From assembly GCA_045605025.1 (NCBI GenBank), contig JAZUPE010000068.1, forward strand, positions 1 to 16,930: a DNA stretch of 16,930 nucleotides. The letters are read 5' to 3'. The notes beneath the pieces were generated by a model. That model worked only from the letters and a program-made list of their open reading frames with translations. It made no database searches and was not told where the DNA came from. The DNA comes from SIG598 sp045605025 (GTDB taxonomy: Bacteria; Bacillota; Clostridia; Oscillospirales; Acutalibacteraceae). This document shows, one piece after another, positions 1-9,177 of this stretch (position 1 is the first letter of the stretch; each line of letters begins with the position of its first letter). A program made the position numbers and the translations under genes.

Positions 1-960
1 CGACTTGAGCACCTTGCCGCTGAAGGGAGCGTTTTCGGCCGGGACAACAATGACATCCTCGGGACGTACCACAACGTCCACCTGCTCATCGGGAGCAAAG
101 CCGGTGTCCACGCACTTCATGCGTGCGCCGCAGAAGGAAACGTCCCGGTCGGCATGCATGATGCCGTCAACGATGTTGCTCTCGCCGATGAAGTCGGCCA
201 CAAAGCCGTTTTCCGGCTCGTTGTAGATGTCGGTGGGGGAGCCGATCTGCTGAATGACGCCGTGGTTCATGACCACGATAACGTCAGACATGGAAAGGGC
301 CTCCTCCTGATCGTGGGTGACATATATAAAGGTAATGCCCAGCTTGCTCTGGATCTGCTTGAGCTCCACCTGCATATCCTTGCGCAGCTTGAGGTCAAGG
401 GCGCCCAGAGGCTCGTCAAGAAGCAGTACCTTGGGGTCGTTGGCAAGGGCACGGGCGATGGCCACACGCTGCTGCTGGCCGCCGGAAAGAGTGTTGACAT
501 TGCGCTTTTCATAACCCTCGAGAGACACCAGACGGAGCATCTCGGTGACCTTTTCCCTGATCTCGGCATCAGACTTTTTCTGAATCTTCATGCCGAACGC
601 AATGTTTTCGTACACGTTCATGTGGGGGAACAGGGCGTAACGCTGGAAAACGGTATTGAGCTGACGCTTGTGGGGCGGCAGATCGTTGATGCGCTGTCCG
701 TTGAACAGCACATCGCCGGAATCCGGCTCGGCAAAACCGCCGATTATACGCAGAGTGGTGGTCTTTCCGCATCCTGACGGACCAAGCAGGGTAACAAAGC
801 TGCCGTTCGCGATATCCAGATTAAGATTCTGGAGAACGTTTTCTCCGTCAAAGGAGATGGATATATTCCTCAGACTGATGATAGCCTCGGAATTTTCGGT
901 GCCGGCGGTGTTTTCGGAGACACCCTCCTGATGCAGGGTGTTGTTGGTTGCGTCGGACAT
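1..960 (-). CDS. potA: Spermidine/putrescine-type ABC transporter ATP-binding protein PotA (3' end outside window)
   Basis: This is the ATPase subunit of a polyamine-type ABC importer; it hydrolyses ATP at the inner face of the membrane to drive uptake. The visible 320 codons read on the minus strand from ATG 960-958. The Walker A motif GPSGCGKTT is at residues 60-68, the signature LSGGQQQR begins at residue 158, and Walker B LLLDEP has D182/E183, followed by the D-loop and the switch histidine in VTHDQEEA. The sequence after about residue 235 (QQIGSPTDIYNEP, then VVVRPEDV) fits the PotA/MalK-type C-terminal TOBE region, which is cut off by the window edge. The start is supported by an AAGGGGG ribosome binding site about 7-8 bases upstream. 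The N-terminus has roughly 25 residues of acidic, poorly conserved sequence before the ABC domain. The permease and binding-protein genes (potB, potC, potD) would be expected downstream, outside the window. Assignment to polyamines rather than iron or another substrate rests on family resemblance only. Confidence 0.88.
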   Translation of the reverse strand, partial: MSDATNNTLHQEGVSENTAGTENSEAIISLRNISISFDGENVLQNLNLDIANGSFVTLLGPSGCGKTTTLRIIGGFAEPDSGDVLFNGQRINDLPPHKRQLNTVFQRYALFPHMNVYENIAFGMKIQKKSDAEIREKVTEMLRLVSLEGYEKRNVNTLSGGQQQRVAIARALANDPKVLLLDEPLGALDLKLRKDMQVELKQIQSKLGITFIYVTHDQEEALSMSDVIVVMNHGVIQQIGSPTDIYNEPENGFVADFIGESNIVDGIMHADRDVSFCGARMKCVDTGFAPDEQVDVVVRPEDVIVVPAENAPFSGKVLKS

Positions 961-991
961 AGGAAATACCCCCTTATTATAATCCCGTTTG

Positions 992-1039
992 AGCAAAAGG
1001 TTCTCAGGCGGAGTCACCCGCTGTCAACAGACTTTTGCT
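992..1039 (-). promoter_or_regulatory. Foldable 5' leader of potA mRNA
   Basis: On the minus strand AGCAAAAG (1039-1032) can pair perfectly over 8 bp with CTTTTGCT (999-992). It encloses a smaller GCGG/CCGC hairpin. The predicted transcription start of the potA promoter is at about 1038, so the very 5' end of the mRNA would be closed in this stem. No known riboswitch class was recognised. It may simply protect the 5' end of the transcript or have a regulatory role; neither is shown. Confidence 0.4.
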
Positions 1040-1044
1040 ATTTT

Positions 1045-1073
1045 ATAATATAGGTTGCGGCATGGTTTGTCAA
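1045..1073 (-). promoter_or_regulatory. Sigma-A promoter for potA
   Basis: The minus strand has TTGACA (1073-1068, perfect -35), a 17-base spacer and TATTAT (1050-1045, 5 of 6 at -10). Transcription would start near 1038, leaving a leader of about 78 bases before the potA ATG. Confidence 0.85.
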
Positions 1074-1152
1074 GATAATCGAAGATTCGGCAACTTCCAA
1101 TTTTATACGCCTTCTGATGTGTATTTTTACCCTCATTGCTGCATGATGTTCC

Positions 1153-1181
1153 TTTACTGAGACATGACTGTGTGCTATAAT
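1153..1181 (+). promoter_or_regulatory. Extended -10 promoter for the HAD phosphatase-addBA group
   Basis: The -10 is a perfect TATAAT at 1176-1181, preceded by TGC, giving an extended -10 element. The -35 TTTACT (1153-1158, 4 of 6) sits 17 bases upstream. The predicted start at about 1188 lies after the in-frame GTG at 1186, which argues against that codon as the start of the next gene. It is divergent from the potA promoter. Confidence 0.8.
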
Positions 1182-1218
1182 CACCGTGTTACAAAACATA
1201 TTGCAAGGATGGTTGACA

Positions 1219-1869
1219 ATGGAGGAAAGACAGAGCATAAAACTGATCATCTGGGACTGGAACGGCACCCTGCATGATGATGCCCGTGCCTCATGGGAAT
1301 CGGTGAACGATATGCTGGCGCGCAGAGATATGGATCCCATAACCTTTGAGCAGTATTCAAGCTATGTGGAAACGCCCATCATCGGCTTCTACAGACATAT
1401 ATTCGACCTTGACAAAATCAGCTTCGATCAGATTGCCGTTGAGTTCCATTCCGGTTTCGACCTGCACATGAAAGGCCGCGGCCTTATGCCCGGTGCGGTG
1501 GAGGTGCTGGATGCCTTCCGCGATGCCGGCATAAAGCAGGTTATCGTCTCTTCCAGTGAAAAAGGACAGCTCATGCGCTATGCCGAAAGCTACGGCATCC
1601 TCGACCGCTTTGACGCTGTTCTGGGTGCCGACGATCTTGAGGCAGGCAGCAAAATCGATCGTGCCCGTTCGTACATTGAACGGTGCGGTATCGCTCCGCA
1701 GAGTACTCTCGTGGTGGGCGATCTGCTCCACGACGCGGAAATGGCGCAGGCTATCGGTGCCCGATGTGCTCTTGTAGCTAAGGGACATCAGCTTCGCCGG
1801 CATCTTGAACCCGGCGGTTCGCTGATCCTTGATGACATCAGCGAGCTTATTCCCATGGTTCTGGGCTGA
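1219..1869 (+). CDS. HAD-superfamily hydrolase, phosphoglycolate-phosphatase-like
   Basis: A soluble 216-residue haloacid-dehalogenase-fold protein, probably a small-molecule phosphatase; the substrate is unknown. Motif I is IWDWNGTL, with nucleophile D13 and an asparagine (N15) where the usual DxD motif has its second aspartate. Motif II is VSSS, the motif III lysine lies in AGSKIDRA, and motif IV is VVGDLLHDAEMA. The helical cap domain lies between motifs I and II, as in Gph/PGPase-like proteins. ATG 1219 is chosen because AAGGA (1205-1209) stands 9 bases upstream and because the alternative GTG at 1186 lies at or before the predicted transcription start. The gene is first in a plus-strand group with addB 40 bases downstream, so it may be cotranscribed with addBA; a role linked to that nuclease is not implied by the sequence. 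The fold is secure; the specific activity is not. Confidence 0.85.
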   Translation: MEERQSIKLIIWDWNGTLHDDARASWESVNDMLARRDMDPITFEQYSSYVETPIIGFYRHIFDLDKISFDQIAVEFHSGFDLHMKGRGLMPGAVEVLDAFRDAGIKQVIVSSSEKGQLMRYAESYGILDRFDAVLGADDLEAGSKIDRARSYIERCGIAPQSTLVVGDLLHDAEMAQAIGARCALVAKGHQLRRHLEPGGSLILDDISELIPMVLG

Positions 1870-1909
1870 CGAATTACATTGAGCAAAGCAATATCACGGG
1901 GGAATGAAA

Positions 1910-4900
1910 ATGCTTCAGCTTATCACAGGCGGCTCCGGCTGCGGAAAAACATGGTACACCCGTCAGCAGCTGTGCAGACTGGCTTCGGAGGGGAAAAGTC
2001 CGGTACTCATCGTGCCCGAGCAGTATTCCTTTGAGAGTGAGCGCGCCATGCTGTCCATGCTGGGCGCGAAAGATGCACGCATGGTTCGGGTGTACAGCTT
2101 TACCCGCCTTGCGGAAGATGTAGCACGAAAAGCAGGCGGTTCCGCCGGCAGACGGCTGGACGACTGCGGACGTGTTGCCGCCATGGGGCTTGCGCTGTCT
2201 CAGCTCAGCGGCGAGCTTAGCTACTACAAGGGCAGGCGCTCCTCGCATTTCATCGAACACCTGCTGGACGCGGTCAAGGAGTTCAAACTGTGCGCCCTTG
2301 AACCGCCTGAACTTTATCGCGCGGCAAACGCGGCAGGGGGCAGACTCAGAGAAAAACTTTCCGAACTGGCTCTTATCTACGGGGCATATAACGCCATTAC
2401 AGCTCAGACTGCTCCGGTAAAGAGGGAGGAGATATACGACCGGCTGTTGTCCGGTGGACTGTATAACCGTCTGCCTGCGCAGGCGTCGCTGGATCCCATG
2501 GACGACCTCGACCGCCTTTACGATCAGCTGGGAGAGATCCGCTTTTTTGACGGAGCGACTGTATATATTGATTCCTTCCGCGGCTATACCGGACAGGAAC
2601 TGCGTGTGCTGTCACGCATCATGCAGCAGGCAGAGCTGTGCGCGGTTACCGTCTGCCTTGAGCGTTCGGGCAATACCGCTGACGAGGAAAGCGGCCTGTT
2701 CGCCACAGCAATAAAGACGGCAGGACAGCTTAAAGCCACGGCTGAGGAATGCGGCTGCCGCCTGCTGCCCGAGGTGACTCTTGCAAAGCGACACCGTTTT
2801 GTTTCCGGGCCTCTTGAGATACTGGAAAGCTCGCTGTTCCGCCGTGAGGAGGACCGTCTGATATACGACGGCAGCACCGATGCCGTCACCCTGTACGAAG
2901 CCTCCGATCGCTACGACGAGCTGGAATTCTGCGCCCGTGAATGCCGCCGCCTTGTGCGTGAGGAGGGCTACCGCTGCCGCGACATCGCCATCATCGCGCG
3001 TAGCGAGGACACCTACGCATCTATCACTGCTGATGCCCTCGCGCAGCAGCAGCTTCCCTGCTTTGCCGACCTGCGTGTGGAGGCATCAGGGGCGGTACTG
3101 ATGCGTTTTGTGCTGGCAGCGCTCGAATCCGCAGATGGTGGTCTGCGCACCGCCGACATGCTGCGATGTGTCAAGACCGGAATGATCGACGGCATCGATG
3201 CCACCGATATTGCCGAACTTGAAAACTACTGCTTCATCTGGAATGTGCCCAAAGGAGGCTGGGAACAGCCCTTTGAACAGCATCCAGATGGTATGGGTGC
3301 GCGCCGTACTGAGGACACAGATGCCCGTCTTGAGCGCATCAACGCCGTGCGTGAGCGGCTGTGTTCACTGATACTTCCGCTGCGTGCCGCACTGCGCTCG
3401 GAACGGGCTTCGGATATGTGTACCGCAGTCTATGAACTGGTGGAGAACAGCGGCACGGCGCAGTGTCTTGAACGGCTCAGCGAAGGTCTTTCCGCAACAG
3501 CCGCCGCCGAACTGCCCCAGCTGTGGGATCTGCTCGTTTCGGTGCTGGAACAGCTCTACGCCATTCTGGGCAACAGCACCTGCAGCGCCGACGAATTCAT
3601 CGCATACATCAGCCTTATGATAAAACGTGCCGATGTGGGACATATCCCTCACGGCCTTGACGAGATAACCTTCGGCGGTGCCGACCGCCTGCGGGTCAAC
3701 GCTCCCCGTGCGGTGTTCGTTGTTGGCGCGCTGGAGGGAGAGTTCCCTGCAGTGCCCGGCAGCGCGGGAGTGTTCACCGACGAGGAACGCCGCCGCCTGC
3801 GCGACGAGCTTGGTGTGCAGGTAGCGCAGACCGCCGACACCAAACTTCTGGAGGAACGCCTGCTGGTCTACAACGCGCTGTCTGCCGCAAGTGAGCGGCT
3901 GTACATCACATGGCCTGCAGCGGGAGGAGAGCACACCGGTCGATCGGAATTCATCGACGAGGTGACCAGCTGCGTTCCCGGCTGCGCTCAGCTGAGCCAC
4001 AGCGATATGCCTGCAGTTGGCAGCGTGGGCAGCGCCGAAGCGGCTTTCGAGCTGTACGCCCGCAGTCTTGGCAGCGGTGATGAGATCAGTGCCAGCCTCG
4101 GCGCGGCGCTGTGCGAGCGTCCCGAATGGGCGGACAGAGTCCGCGCCGTTGAGGAAGCTCACCGCGGCGACCTGCCTGCGCCTCTGGGACAGGAGGGAGC
4201 GCGCCAGCTGTTCGGCAGCGATATGCAGCTTTCTGCTTCCCGTGCCGAAACCTATCATCAGTGCCGCTATCGTTTCTTCTGCCGCTACGGACTTGACCTG
4301 CAGCCGCGCCGCCGAGCCGAGCTGGACGGCATGGAATACGGCACCGTCGCCCATTACGTCCTTGAGAATATTTTCAGGGAGACATCTGACTTTGCCGCCC
4401 TTGCGGCTGATGCGCAGAATGTGGCAGAGAAGATCGCTGCTCTCATCGAACGCTATCTTGCCGAACAACTGGGCGGAGAGCAGGGCAAGACCGCCGGCTT
4501 CCTTTACCGCCTGCGCGCCATGCGCGGCAGTCTGACTGCGCTGGTGATGAACCTTGCTGCCGAGCTTTCCGGCAGTGATTTCACCCCTGTGTCTTACGAG
4601 CTGCGCATCGGTGAGAACGCCCCCGTAAAGCCCCGTGTAGTCGAAGGTACGGGCGGGCTGAAAGGTCATCTTGTGGGCAGCATCGACCGTGTTGACCGCT
4701 GCCAGATAGGCGGCAGAGAATATCTTCGTGTCATTGACTACAAAACCGGCAGAAAGGTGTTCCGTCTCAGTGACGTGCTCGCCGGACTGAATATGCAGAT
4801 GATCATCTATCTCAGTGAGCTGTGCGCGTCGTCAGAGGACGCACAGCCTGCAGGCCTGCTCTATTGTCCTGCGTTCTCGGGCTGTGCCGACGGCGATCGC

Positions 4901-5377
4901 AATACTGCCGAACAAACTATAGCTTCCGAACGCGACAAGGCACTCCGCCGCAAGGGAGTCATCATCGAGCAGACGGAGAATCTGCCTGCAGACCGCCCTG
5001 CTGAGGACACCGACCTGCCCGTTTCCCGTGCCATGGAGCAGTCGCTGGAGGGAAGATTCATTCCTGTTACTCTGCTGCGCAGCGGCAAGACTGCAGGAAT
5101 GCTCAGCAGTCAGGCCCGCGGCTCGGTTGTCAGCAGCGATCAGTTTGAACTCATCGGCAGATATGTGCGCCGCACACTGGGCAGAATGCTGGATACCGTT
5201 GACAGCGGACAGCTTCCGCCGGATCCCGCCGATACCGGCTTTGCCCTGTGCGAAAGCTGTGACTATTACCCTGTGTGCCGCTACGCCGGCGAGCCGCGTC
5301 AGCTGGAAAAGATGGATACAGCCGGCGCTCTTGAATTAATGTCCGCAGCACTCGAAGAGGGAGGTGAGAGCCAGTGA
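1910..5377 (+). CDS. addB: AddB subunit of the AddAB ATP-dependent helicase-nuclease
   Basis: One of two large subunits of the enzyme that resects double-strand breaks for RecA-dependent repair; in the family AddB contributes Chi recognition and cuts one strand. The 1155-residue length fits Firmicute AddB. A Walker A motif, GGSGCGKT, is at residues 7-14. The C-terminal RecB-type nuclease shows D926 in GSIDRVD and D943-Y944-K945 in VIDYKTG. Four cysteines, C785, C1114, C1117 and C1123, have the C-x(n)-C-x2-C-x5-C spacing that binds a 4Fe-4S cluster in AddB and brackets the nuclease domain. ATG 1910 is preferred over ATG 1904 because the GGGGGA ribosome site (1898-1903) is 6 bases away from the former and touches the latter. 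The last bases overlap the addA start (GTGA), suggesting coupled translation and 1:1 assembly with AddA. Confidence 0.95.
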   Translation: MLQLITGGSGCGKTWYTRQQLCRLASEGKSPVLIVPEQYSFESERAMLSMLGAKDARMVRVYSFTRLAEDVARKAGGSAGRRLDDCGRVAAMGLALSQLSGELSYYKGRRSSHFIEHLLDAVKEFKLCALEPPELYRAANAAGGRLREKLSELALIYGAYNAITAQTAPVKREEIYDRLLSGGLYNRLPAQASLDPMDDLDRLYDQLGEIRFFDGATVYIDSFRGYTGQELRVLSRIMQQAELCAVTVCLERSGNTADEESGLFATAIKTAGQLKATAEECGCRLLPEVTLAKRHRFVSGPLEILESSLFRREEDRLIYDGSTDAVTLYEASDRYDELEFCARECRRLVREEGYRCRDIAIIARSEDTYASITADALAQQQLPCFADLRVEASGAVLMRFVLAALESADGGLRTADMLRCVKTGMIDGIDATDIAELENYCFIWNVPKGGWEQPFEQHPDGMGARRTEDTDARLERINAVRERLCSLILPLRAALRSERASDMCTAVYELVENSGTAQCLERLSEGLSATAAAELPQLWDLLVSVLEQLYAILGNSTCSADEFIAYISLMIKRADVGHIPHGLDEITFGGADRLRVNAPRAVFVVGALEGEFPAVPGSAGVFTDEERRRLRDELGVQVAQTADTKLLEERLLVYNALSAASERLYITWPAAGGEHTGRSEFIDEVTSCVPGCAQLSHSDMPAVGSVGSAEAAFELYARSLGSGDEISASLGAALCERPEWADRVRAVEEAHRGDLPAPLGQEGARQLFGSDMQLSASRAETYHQCRYRFFCRYGLDLQPRRRAELDGMEYGTVAHYVLENIFRETSDFAALAADAQNVAEKIAALIERYLAEQLGGEQGKTAGFLYRLRAMRGSLTALVMNLAAELSGSDFTPVSYELRIGENAPVKPRVVEGTGGLKGHLVGSIDRVDRCQIGGREYLRVIDYKTGRKVFRLSDVLAGLNMQMIIYLSELCASSEDAQPAGLLYCPAFSGCADGDRNTAEQTIASERDKALRRKGVIIEQTENLPADRPAEDTDLPVSRAMEQSLEGRFIPVTLLRSGKTAGMLSSQARGSVVSSDQFELIGRYVRRTLGRMLDTVDSGQLPPDPADTGFALCESCDYYPVCRYAGEPRQLEKMDTAGALELMSAALEEGGESQ

Positions 5378-8300
5378 GCACTCCTGAGTTTACTACCGAT
5401 CAGCTCAATGCCATCAATGCAAGAGGCGGCACCATACTGGTCTCCGCCGCCGCAGGCTCGGGCAAGACCGCCGTGCTGGTTGAGCGTGTCACCCGTCTGC
5501 TCACCGATCCGGTGAAGCCGATAGATGCCGACCGTCTGGTGGTGGTTACCTTCACCAAGGCTGCTGCAGCCGAAATGCGCGAGCGCATCGACAAGTGCAT
5601 CGCTGCGCTGCTGAAGAAAGATCCCGACAACATGGCACTGCGCCGGCAGAAACTGCTTCTGGGAAGAGCCCACATCGACACCATCCATTCCTTCTGTGCA
5701 TCCTGCCTGAGGGAGTTCTTTGCCCGTGCGGGCATCGCGCCCGATTTCCGCATCGCCGACGATTCGGAGATCCGCGCCATCCGCGCCGAAGCACTCACCG
5801 AGCTTATCGACGAAGCGTACGTCGAAAACAGCGAGGGATTCCGTACCCTCGTGGAACTGCTGGGTGACGAGCGCAGCGACCGCACTCTTTCCCGAGTTAT
5901 CACCGAGCTTGCAGATTACGTCACAGCTTACCCGGATCCCGATGCCCGTCTGGCGGAATTTGCCGCCATGTACCGTGACGACCTGCCGGTGGAAAAGACC
6001 GGCTGGGGACAGTGGATGCTGGAATATGCAGGTCAGCTGATGGACTATGCCATTGCTCTCAACGACCGCGCCCTTGACGAACTGACTCTCTATCCTGAGA
6101 TCGAAGAAAAATGCCGTCCGGTGTTCGATGCCGACAGCGCGCTCTTTGCGTCCATAAAAGAAATGGCGCTGACCGGCGACTGGGACGGCATATACAGCCT
6201 CATCAACAGCTCAGGCATATTCCAGCGCATGGGCGGACCGAACAAGATGTCCGACGGCACCAAATTCTCTGACGATCCCGACTATCAGCGCATCAACGGC
6301 GGACGCAGCGCGCGCAAGGATATCGTTTCCTCGCGCCTTACGGCTCTCATGTGCGCCGACAGCGCAGGCTTTGCCGGTGACAGGGAAAAACTGGAACCAA
6401 TGGTTGCGGAATTGTGCCGGCTGACCGGAAAATACCGACGCAGCCTCGCACAGCGCAAAGCCGACCGAAAGCTGCTGGATTACGATGACCTTGAGCATAT
6501 GACCGCCGACCTGCTTTTTTATGAGAAAGACGGTGTTCTCCTGCGTACCGATACCGCAAAAGAACTTGCCGAACGCTTTGACGAGCTTCTGATTGACGAA
6601 TATCAGGATACCAATTATACTCAGGATCTCATCTTCCGCGCCATATCTTCTGAACAGACCGAGGAGATAGGGCAGGGCAGCAACCTGTTCCTTGTGGGCG
6701 ATATCAAACAGAGCATCTACAGTTTCCGCAAGGCTGTGCCCCAGCTTTTCCTCAACCGCCTGAAAGCATACCCGCTCTACAATCCTGATTCTCCGGCTTT
6801 TCCCGCAAAGATCATTCTCGACCGCAACTTCCGCAGTCGGCCCGAGGTCACCGAGGCGGTCAATTTTGTCTTCGAACAGATAATGACCGAACAGCGCGGA
6901 GGCATAACCTATGATGAAGAACAGCGCCTTGTCACAGGACGACCCTTCCCCGAAGGCAGCGGCTTTGAGACAGAACTGCATCTCATCAGTTCAAAGACAT
7001 TCCTTGTCGAGGAAGACGAAAACGGAGAAGCCTCTGAGACTGCCGGAGATGACGACCGCTGCACCGTGGAAGCCCGATACTGCGCCCGTCTTGTTCAGAA
7101 AATGGTGGGTACAGCCATGGTCACCGACGGTGAGACCCTCCGCCCTGCGGAGTACGGCGACTTCTGCATCATGCGCCGCGGTGTACGCTCAGGTGCCGGG
7201 CAGGCGTTCATCGAGCAGTTTGAGGCGCTGGGCATTCCCGTTTCCGTCAGCGTGGACGAGGGATACTTCCGTCAGCCTGAAGTGTGCGTGATGCTTTCGC
7301 TGCTCCGCGCGGTGGATAACCCTCTGCTCAGCATACCGCTCACCGCCGCGCTGCGCTCGCCCATATTCGGCTTCGACAGCCGCAGTCTTGCCGCCCTGCG
7401 CGCGGACGGACAGAAAGAACCGGTCTATATCAGCCTTCTGCGCAAAGCAAAGGAAGGCGACCGCCTGTGCGTTCAGGCAGCGGAGATGATTGAAACACTG
7501 CGCAGCGCTGCGGCAGCCATGCCCTGCGACCGTCTGCTCAGACTGATATACAACCGCACCGGCTACCTTGCCGTGGTGCAGTCCATGCCCAACGGCGGTC
7601 AGCGTCGCGGCAATCTCCTTCTGCTGCTGGAATACGCAAAGACCAGCGAATCCACAGGCAGCCACGGACTTTCCGGCTTCCTGCGGATGATGGACCGCAT
7701 GGAGGAGGACGGACGGACGCAGTCGTCCGCGCCCGCCGCCGGCAACTGTGTCACCGTGCGCACCATGCATAACGCCAAGGGACTGCAGTTCCCGATATGT
7801 ATCGTGTCCGGTCTTGGCGGCAGCAAGAACAACAGCATCCTTTCCTCGCCACTGCCCATCCATGAGCGGCTGGGCGTCGGAGCGGGGATATACGACCTGC
7901 AGCGCCGTCTGCGCTATCCCACCGTTCAGCAGAAGGTCATAGCCCGCGCCCGGTTCTCCGACGAGGTGGACGAGGAGCTGCGTGTGCTGTACGTTGCCAT
8001 GACCCGTGCCGTCGACAAGCTCATACTTGTCTCGGCGGCAGCGCGCAACACGACCGTTGAACGTGTACTGCAGAGTGTAACGTCAAACATCACAGAGGAG
8101 GGCATCCAGCCCGTCTGGCTGGAATCAAGCCCGTCCATGGGCAGCTGGGTGACCGCATGCGCACTGCGCCATCCGGATAATGCCGTACTGCGCGAGGATT
8201 TCAGCGGCATTTACGACAGCATCGAAAGCACATGCCCCTTTGCAATAAAAGTGGTTCCCGGTTTTGATCCGATGCTGGCTCCTGTCGAACCCGAAGAACA

Positions 8301-9030
8301 GCAGCAGAAAAACGAGCCACTGCCCGACGAGGCGTTGGTGGAAGCTTTGCGCTGTTCCATGGATTATGTATATCCCTATGTCAATATTGGAGATGTTCCG
8401 GCAAAGGTGACCGCATCCCAGACACACAAACACGACATCGACAGCTCAGAGACGGAAAGTAAACAAAAGGTACACATCAGTTCCGTGCGACCGTCCTTTA
8501 TGATGAGTCAGGGTCTGACACCCACCGAGCGCGGCACCGCCTTGCACCGCTTCATGCAGTTCTGCGACCTTGAGCGGGCACGCACCGACGCGGCCGCCGA
8601 GGTGCAGCGTCTGGTGAACGCACGTTTCCTTACTGAAAGAGAGGGCCAAGCAGTGGATACAGTCCGCGTAGCAAAGCTGTTCGGTGGCGAGCTGGGAGCA
8701 ATGATGGATGGAGCAGGAGAACTGCACCGCGAATGGCGATTTACAGTTGAGCTGCCGGCGGAGCGGCTGTCACTGTTCACGCAGGCGCAGCACCCGGGTG
8801 AGATGATCGTGCTGCAGGGCGAATGTGACCTGCTGCTCATCAATGACGGCGAAGCGATAGTGGTGGACTACAAGACCGATCAGGTGAAAAATACCGACGT
8901 GCTTATCGAACGCTACCGCGACCAGCTGGTGCTCTACGCCGATGCCGTAAAGGCGGTTACCGGACTGCCGGTGCGGTGTTATATCTACTCCTTCAGGCTG
9001 TCCGAACTACGCCATGTGCCCCTGTCGTGA
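5374..9030 (+). CDS. addA: AddA subunit of the AddAB helicase-nuclease (UvrD/RecB family)
   Basis: The 1218-residue motor subunit of AddAB: a 3'-5' superfamily 1A helicase fused to a RecB-family nuclease. The Q motif has Q10; Walker A SAAAGSGKT spans residues 24-32 with K31; Walker B LLIDEYQD has D408/E409; motif III is VGDIKQSIYSFR; motif V/VI elements include TMHNAKGLQFPI and LYVAMTRAVDKL. The C-terminal nuclease shows D1152 in GECDLLL and D1165-Y1166-K1167 in VVDYKTD, so its catalytic set looks complete. Translation starts at GTG 5374, overlapping the addB stop by 4 bases, with GGGAGGTG at 5359-5366 as ribosome site. All expected motifs are present and no frameshift is seen. The region between about residues 960 and 1060 (glutamine- and lysine-rich, with acidic patches) looks like a linker between helicase and nuclease. 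Confidence 0.96.
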   Translation: MSTPEFTTDQLNAINARGGTILVSAAAGSGKTAVLVERVTRLLTDPVKPIDADRLVVVTFTKAAAAEMRERIDKCIAALLKKDPDNMALRRQKLLLGRAHIDTIHSFCASCLREFFARAGIAPDFRIADDSEIRAIRAEALTELIDEAYVENSEGFRTLVELLGDERSDRTLSRVITELADYVTAYPDPDARLAEFAAMYRDDLPVEKTGWGQWMLEYAGQLMDYAIALNDRALDELTLYPEIEEKCRPVFDADSALFASIKEMALTGDWDGIYSLINSSGIFQRMGGPNKMSDGTKFSDDPDYQRINGGRSARKDIVSSRLTALMCADSAGFAGDREKLEPMVAELCRLTGKYRRSLAQRKADRKLLDYDDLEHMTADLLFYEKDGVLLRTDTAKELAERFDELLIDEYQDTNYTQDLIFRAISSEQTEEIGQGSNLFLVGDIKQSIYSFRKAVPQLFLNRLKAYPLYNPDSPAFPAKIILDRNFRSRPEVTEAVNFVFEQIMTEQRGGITYDEEQRLVTGRPFPEGSGFETELHLISSKTFLVEEDENGEASETAGDDDRCTVEARYCARLVQKMVGTAMVTDGETLRPAEYGDFCIMRRGVRSGAGQAFIEQFEALGIPVSVSVDEGYFRQPEVCVMLSLLRAVDNPLLSIPLTAALRSPIFGFDSRSLAALRADGQKEPVYISLLRKAKEGDRLCVQAAEMIETLRSAAAAMPCDRLLRLIYNRTGYLAVVQSMPNGGQRRGNLLLLLEYAKTSESTGSHGLSGFLRMMDRMEEDGRTQSSAPAAGNCVTVRTMHNAKGLQFPICIVSGLGGSKNNSILSSPLPIHERLGVGAGIYDLQRRLRYPTVQQKVIARARFSDEVDEELRVLYVAMTRAVDKLILVSAAARNTTVERVLQSVTSNITEEGIQPVWLESSPSMGSWVTACALRHPDNAVLREDFSGIYDSIESTCPFAIKVVPGFDPMLAPVEPEEQQQKNEPLPDEALVEALRCSMDYVYPYVNIGDVPAKVTASQTHKHDIDSSETESKQKVHISSVRPSFMMSQGLTPTERGTALHRFMQFCDLERARTDAAAEVQRLVNARFLTEREGQAVDTVRVAKLFGGELGAMMDGAGELHREWRFTVELPAERLSLFTQAQHPGEMIVLQGECDLLLINDGEAIVVDYKTDQVKNTDVLIERYRDQLVLYADAVKAVTGLPVRCYIYSFRLSELRHVPLS

Positions 9031-9082
9031 AAATCCCCAAAAGATTGTTCGATAAATCCTGCGAAAAATCCAAAATTAACTA

Positions 9083-9111
9083 TTGCATTTTATTTTGGAA
9101 TATGTTATCAT
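9083..9111 (+). promoter_or_regulatory. Promoter for rpmE
   Basis: TTGCAT (9083-9088, weak -35) is followed by 17 bases and TATCAT (9106-9111, 5 of 6), with TGT immediately before the -10 forming an extended element. The surrounding 9040-9120 stretch is AT-rich against a GC-rich background. Predicted start near 9118. No terminator for addA was seen between 9031 and this site. Confidence 0.7.
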
Positions 9112-9177
9112 ACTTTAGCGTCGCGGAGAGTATCCGGACAAAAGACTATAGCTTTCTGGCATGAGAGGTGAAACGAA

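Noticed and set aside
154..777. 207-codon plus-strand open frame opposite potA
   Set aside because: Antisense shadow; the minus strand encodes a clear ABC ATPase with all motifs.
1186..1221. GTG 1186 as start of the HAD gene
   Set aside because: It sits at or before the predicted transcription start and has no Shine-Dalgarno; ATG 1219 has AAGGA at good spacing.
3365..4669. 434-codon open frame on the minus strand inside addB
   Set aside because: It lies wholly opposite addB, has no ribosome site or recognisable domain, and is the expected result of GC-rich codon usage in the real gene.
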